Of a stretch of 5,305 nucleotides of DNA, positions 4,334 through 5,305 are shown in pieces. This DNA comes from Bifidobacteriaceae bacterium. GTDB taxonomy: Bacteria > Actinomycetota > Actinomycetes > Actinomycetales > WQXJ01. Made by a program: the position numbers and the translations under genes. Location: positions 1 through 5,305 of the forward strand of contig JAIRNM010000231.1 in assembly GCA_031258055.1 (NCBI GenBank), written 5' to 3'. How positions within the stretch are numbered: position 1 is the stretch's first letter; every line of letters begins with the position of its first letter. The notes under the pieces were generated by a model. The model ran no database searches, was not told the DNA's origin, and worked only from the letters and a program-made list of their open reading frames with translations.

Positions 4334-5305
4334 CTAGCCGAGCAGGGCCGCCACGCCCTGGGCCAGGCCACAGCGCCAGCAGGCGTAGTCATGGCCGCCG
4401 TTGTAGGGCGCGAAACGGACCTCGGCCGCCCGGCCCTCCAACAACGCCGCCAGACGTGCGTTCGGGTCCTTGAGCACCCATTCGTGGGTCCCAACCTCGA
4501 TGTAGAACCGCGCCGTCGAGACATCACACCCGGCCAGCAGCTCCTCTGGTCTTACCTGCCAAAGCGAAGCCGATTGGCTGATAGCGCCGCCAAACCGGTC
4601 CGGCCGCTCGATCACTGCCCTGAGCGCGGTCAGCGCCCCCAAGGATTGCCCGGCCACGACCACATCCCGCGCTGATCGGCTGACCGGGCATTCTTCCCAC
4701 ACCCATGGGACCAGCCGGTCGGCCAGCCAAGCCAGCCCGGCTCCGTCAGCGCCCAACTCCTGCCAGCGCCGCTCGCGGCCACCCGAATCCACAAACACAC
4801 CCCAACAAGGCCGCACCCGCCCATCCACGATCAAGTTGTCCAAAGTGGTCGCCCAGTCTTGGTTTTCCACCCAAATCTCACCGTCCAGCACCACCAGCAG
4901 CGGCAGCGCCGTCCCAGCGACCAGGCCCGGCGGCCAGTACAACCAGACCCTCCGACCGTCCGGACCAGCCAACTCGGTCAGCCGCCCGCTCCGAGCACCC
5001 GCGCGCCGCCCCAGCACGCCCGGCCACCGCAACTCTGATGGATGAACCGAATCTTGCTTGTCGGGGACCTCGCGAAGAGTCCGGCCAAATAAAGAAGATC
5101 TCGTGGAGCCTTGTAGCCAGGCGAGCCCAGGCGCCTGGGGCAACTCGACTACCGATTGGACCGAGCCTGACCGGTTCCGGCTGGTCAACTGGTTGCGCGG
5201 ATCGGGCAACGCCCGGTCTAGGGCCTGGCGCAAAGTGACTTGGTCGCCGCCCTGCCAAGGCCAGGCGCGGCCGCTTAGACGCGGTTGGAAAGCATACGAC
5301 GCCCG
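4334..5305 (-). CDS. Enterochelin esterase-like siderophore hydrolase (Fes/IroE type), 5' end outside window
   Basis: The minus frame is open from the right edge to TAG 4336-4334, giving 323 visible residues. An alpha/beta-hydrolase of the esterase D/Fes family is indicated by VVLDGEIW (138-145), a basic RERRWQEL segment (177-184), the nucleophile elbow GQSLG with S221, YIEVGTHEW (268-276) and GGHDYACW with H305 as catalytic histidine. The first visible residues (YAFQPRLSGR, then DPRNQ and SVVELPQAP) match the conserved N-terminal domain of Fes, so a TTG at 5233 is internal and the real start lies beyond 5305. Fes enzymes cut the ester backbone of imported ferric enterobactin-like siderophores in the cytoplasm, releasing iron; IroE-type relatives act in the periplasm. 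Substrate here is unproven, and a role on another ester is possible. It converges on the regulator gene and has no visible operon partner. Confidence 0.87.
   Translation of the reverse strand, partial: RASYAFQPRLSGRAWPWQGGDQVTLRQALDRALPDPRNQLTSRNRSGSVQSVVELPQAPGLAWLQGSTRSSLFGRTLREVPDKQDSVHPSELRWPGVLGRRAGARSGRLTELAGPDGRRVWLYWPPGLVAGTALPLLVVLDGEIWVENQDWATTLDNLIVDGRVRPCWGVFVDSGGRERRWQELGADGAGLAWLADRLVPWVWEECPVSRSARDVVVAGQSLGALTALRAVIERPDRFGGAISQSASLWQVRPEELLAGCDVSTARFYIEVGTHEWVLKDPNARLAALLEGRAAEVRFAPYNGGHDYACWRCGLAQGVAALLG

Noticed and set aside
4308..4337. TAGCG...CGCTA inverted repeat at the esterase stop
   Set aside because: Only five paired bases with a 20-base loop; not a credible terminator.
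4705..5238. Plus-strand open frames antisense to the esterase (also 4067-4675)
   Set aside because: Pro/Ala/Arg-rich shadow products; the opposite frame carries all esterase motifs.
1..5305. tRNA, rRNA, CRISPR array, transposase or recombinase genes
   Set aside because: Looked for on both strands; no cloverleaf, regular spacer array or mobile-element protein motif was seen.

Overview
The window is high-GC DNA with actinobacterial character: frequent GTG/TTG starts, GTGA gene overlaps, leaderless-looking promoters, a DtxR/IdeR-type iron box and a GntR/FadR-type regulator. No RNA gene, insertion sequence or CRISPR array is visible. The species cannot be named from this stretch.

Layout. (1) Positions 1-1586, minus strand: the N-terminal 528 residues of a large secreted protein with a signal peptide and about four Ig-like domains; it runs off the left edge. 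A 19-bp DtxR/IdeR-like iron box (1672-1690) and a TTGACA-type promoter lie upstream, so it is probably iron-repressed. (2) Positions about 1733-3327: a toxin-antitoxin island bounded by two 73-bp direct repeats (60/73 identical). It holds two nucleotidyltransferase (MNT/MntA-type) antitoxins pointing towards each other, each with its own N-terminal helix-turn-helix. Only the minus-strand one is followed by an intact HEPN (HepT-type) toxin, which has a complete RX4HXY motif. The plus-strand antitoxin is followed by about 25 codons of a truncated HEPN gene that collides tail-on with the intact one. (3) Positions 3454-4197, plus strand: a FadR-subfamily GntR regulator with a strong ribosome-binding site, probably ended by a hairpin at 4209-4229. 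(4) Positions 4334-5305, minus strand: a Fes/IroE-like enterochelin (siderophore) esterase; its reading frame stays open to the right edge, so the true start is outside the window.

How it may work together. The iron box at one end and the ferric-siderophore esterase at the other suggest iron acquisition surroundings, with the toxin-antitoxin island sitting between them. In the island, the MNT enzyme would AMPylate the HEPN RNase to silence it, and the fused DNA-binding domain would autorepress the module. The most unusual point is that the sole intact toxin gene lies between 29-bp inverted repeats (2303-2331 and 2709-2737, 26/29 identical) that cover the antitoxin stop/toxin start junction of each module. 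Flipping this segment would place the same toxin, correctly overlapped, behind the other antitoxin. This is a hypothesis drawn from the geometry, not a demonstrated switch.
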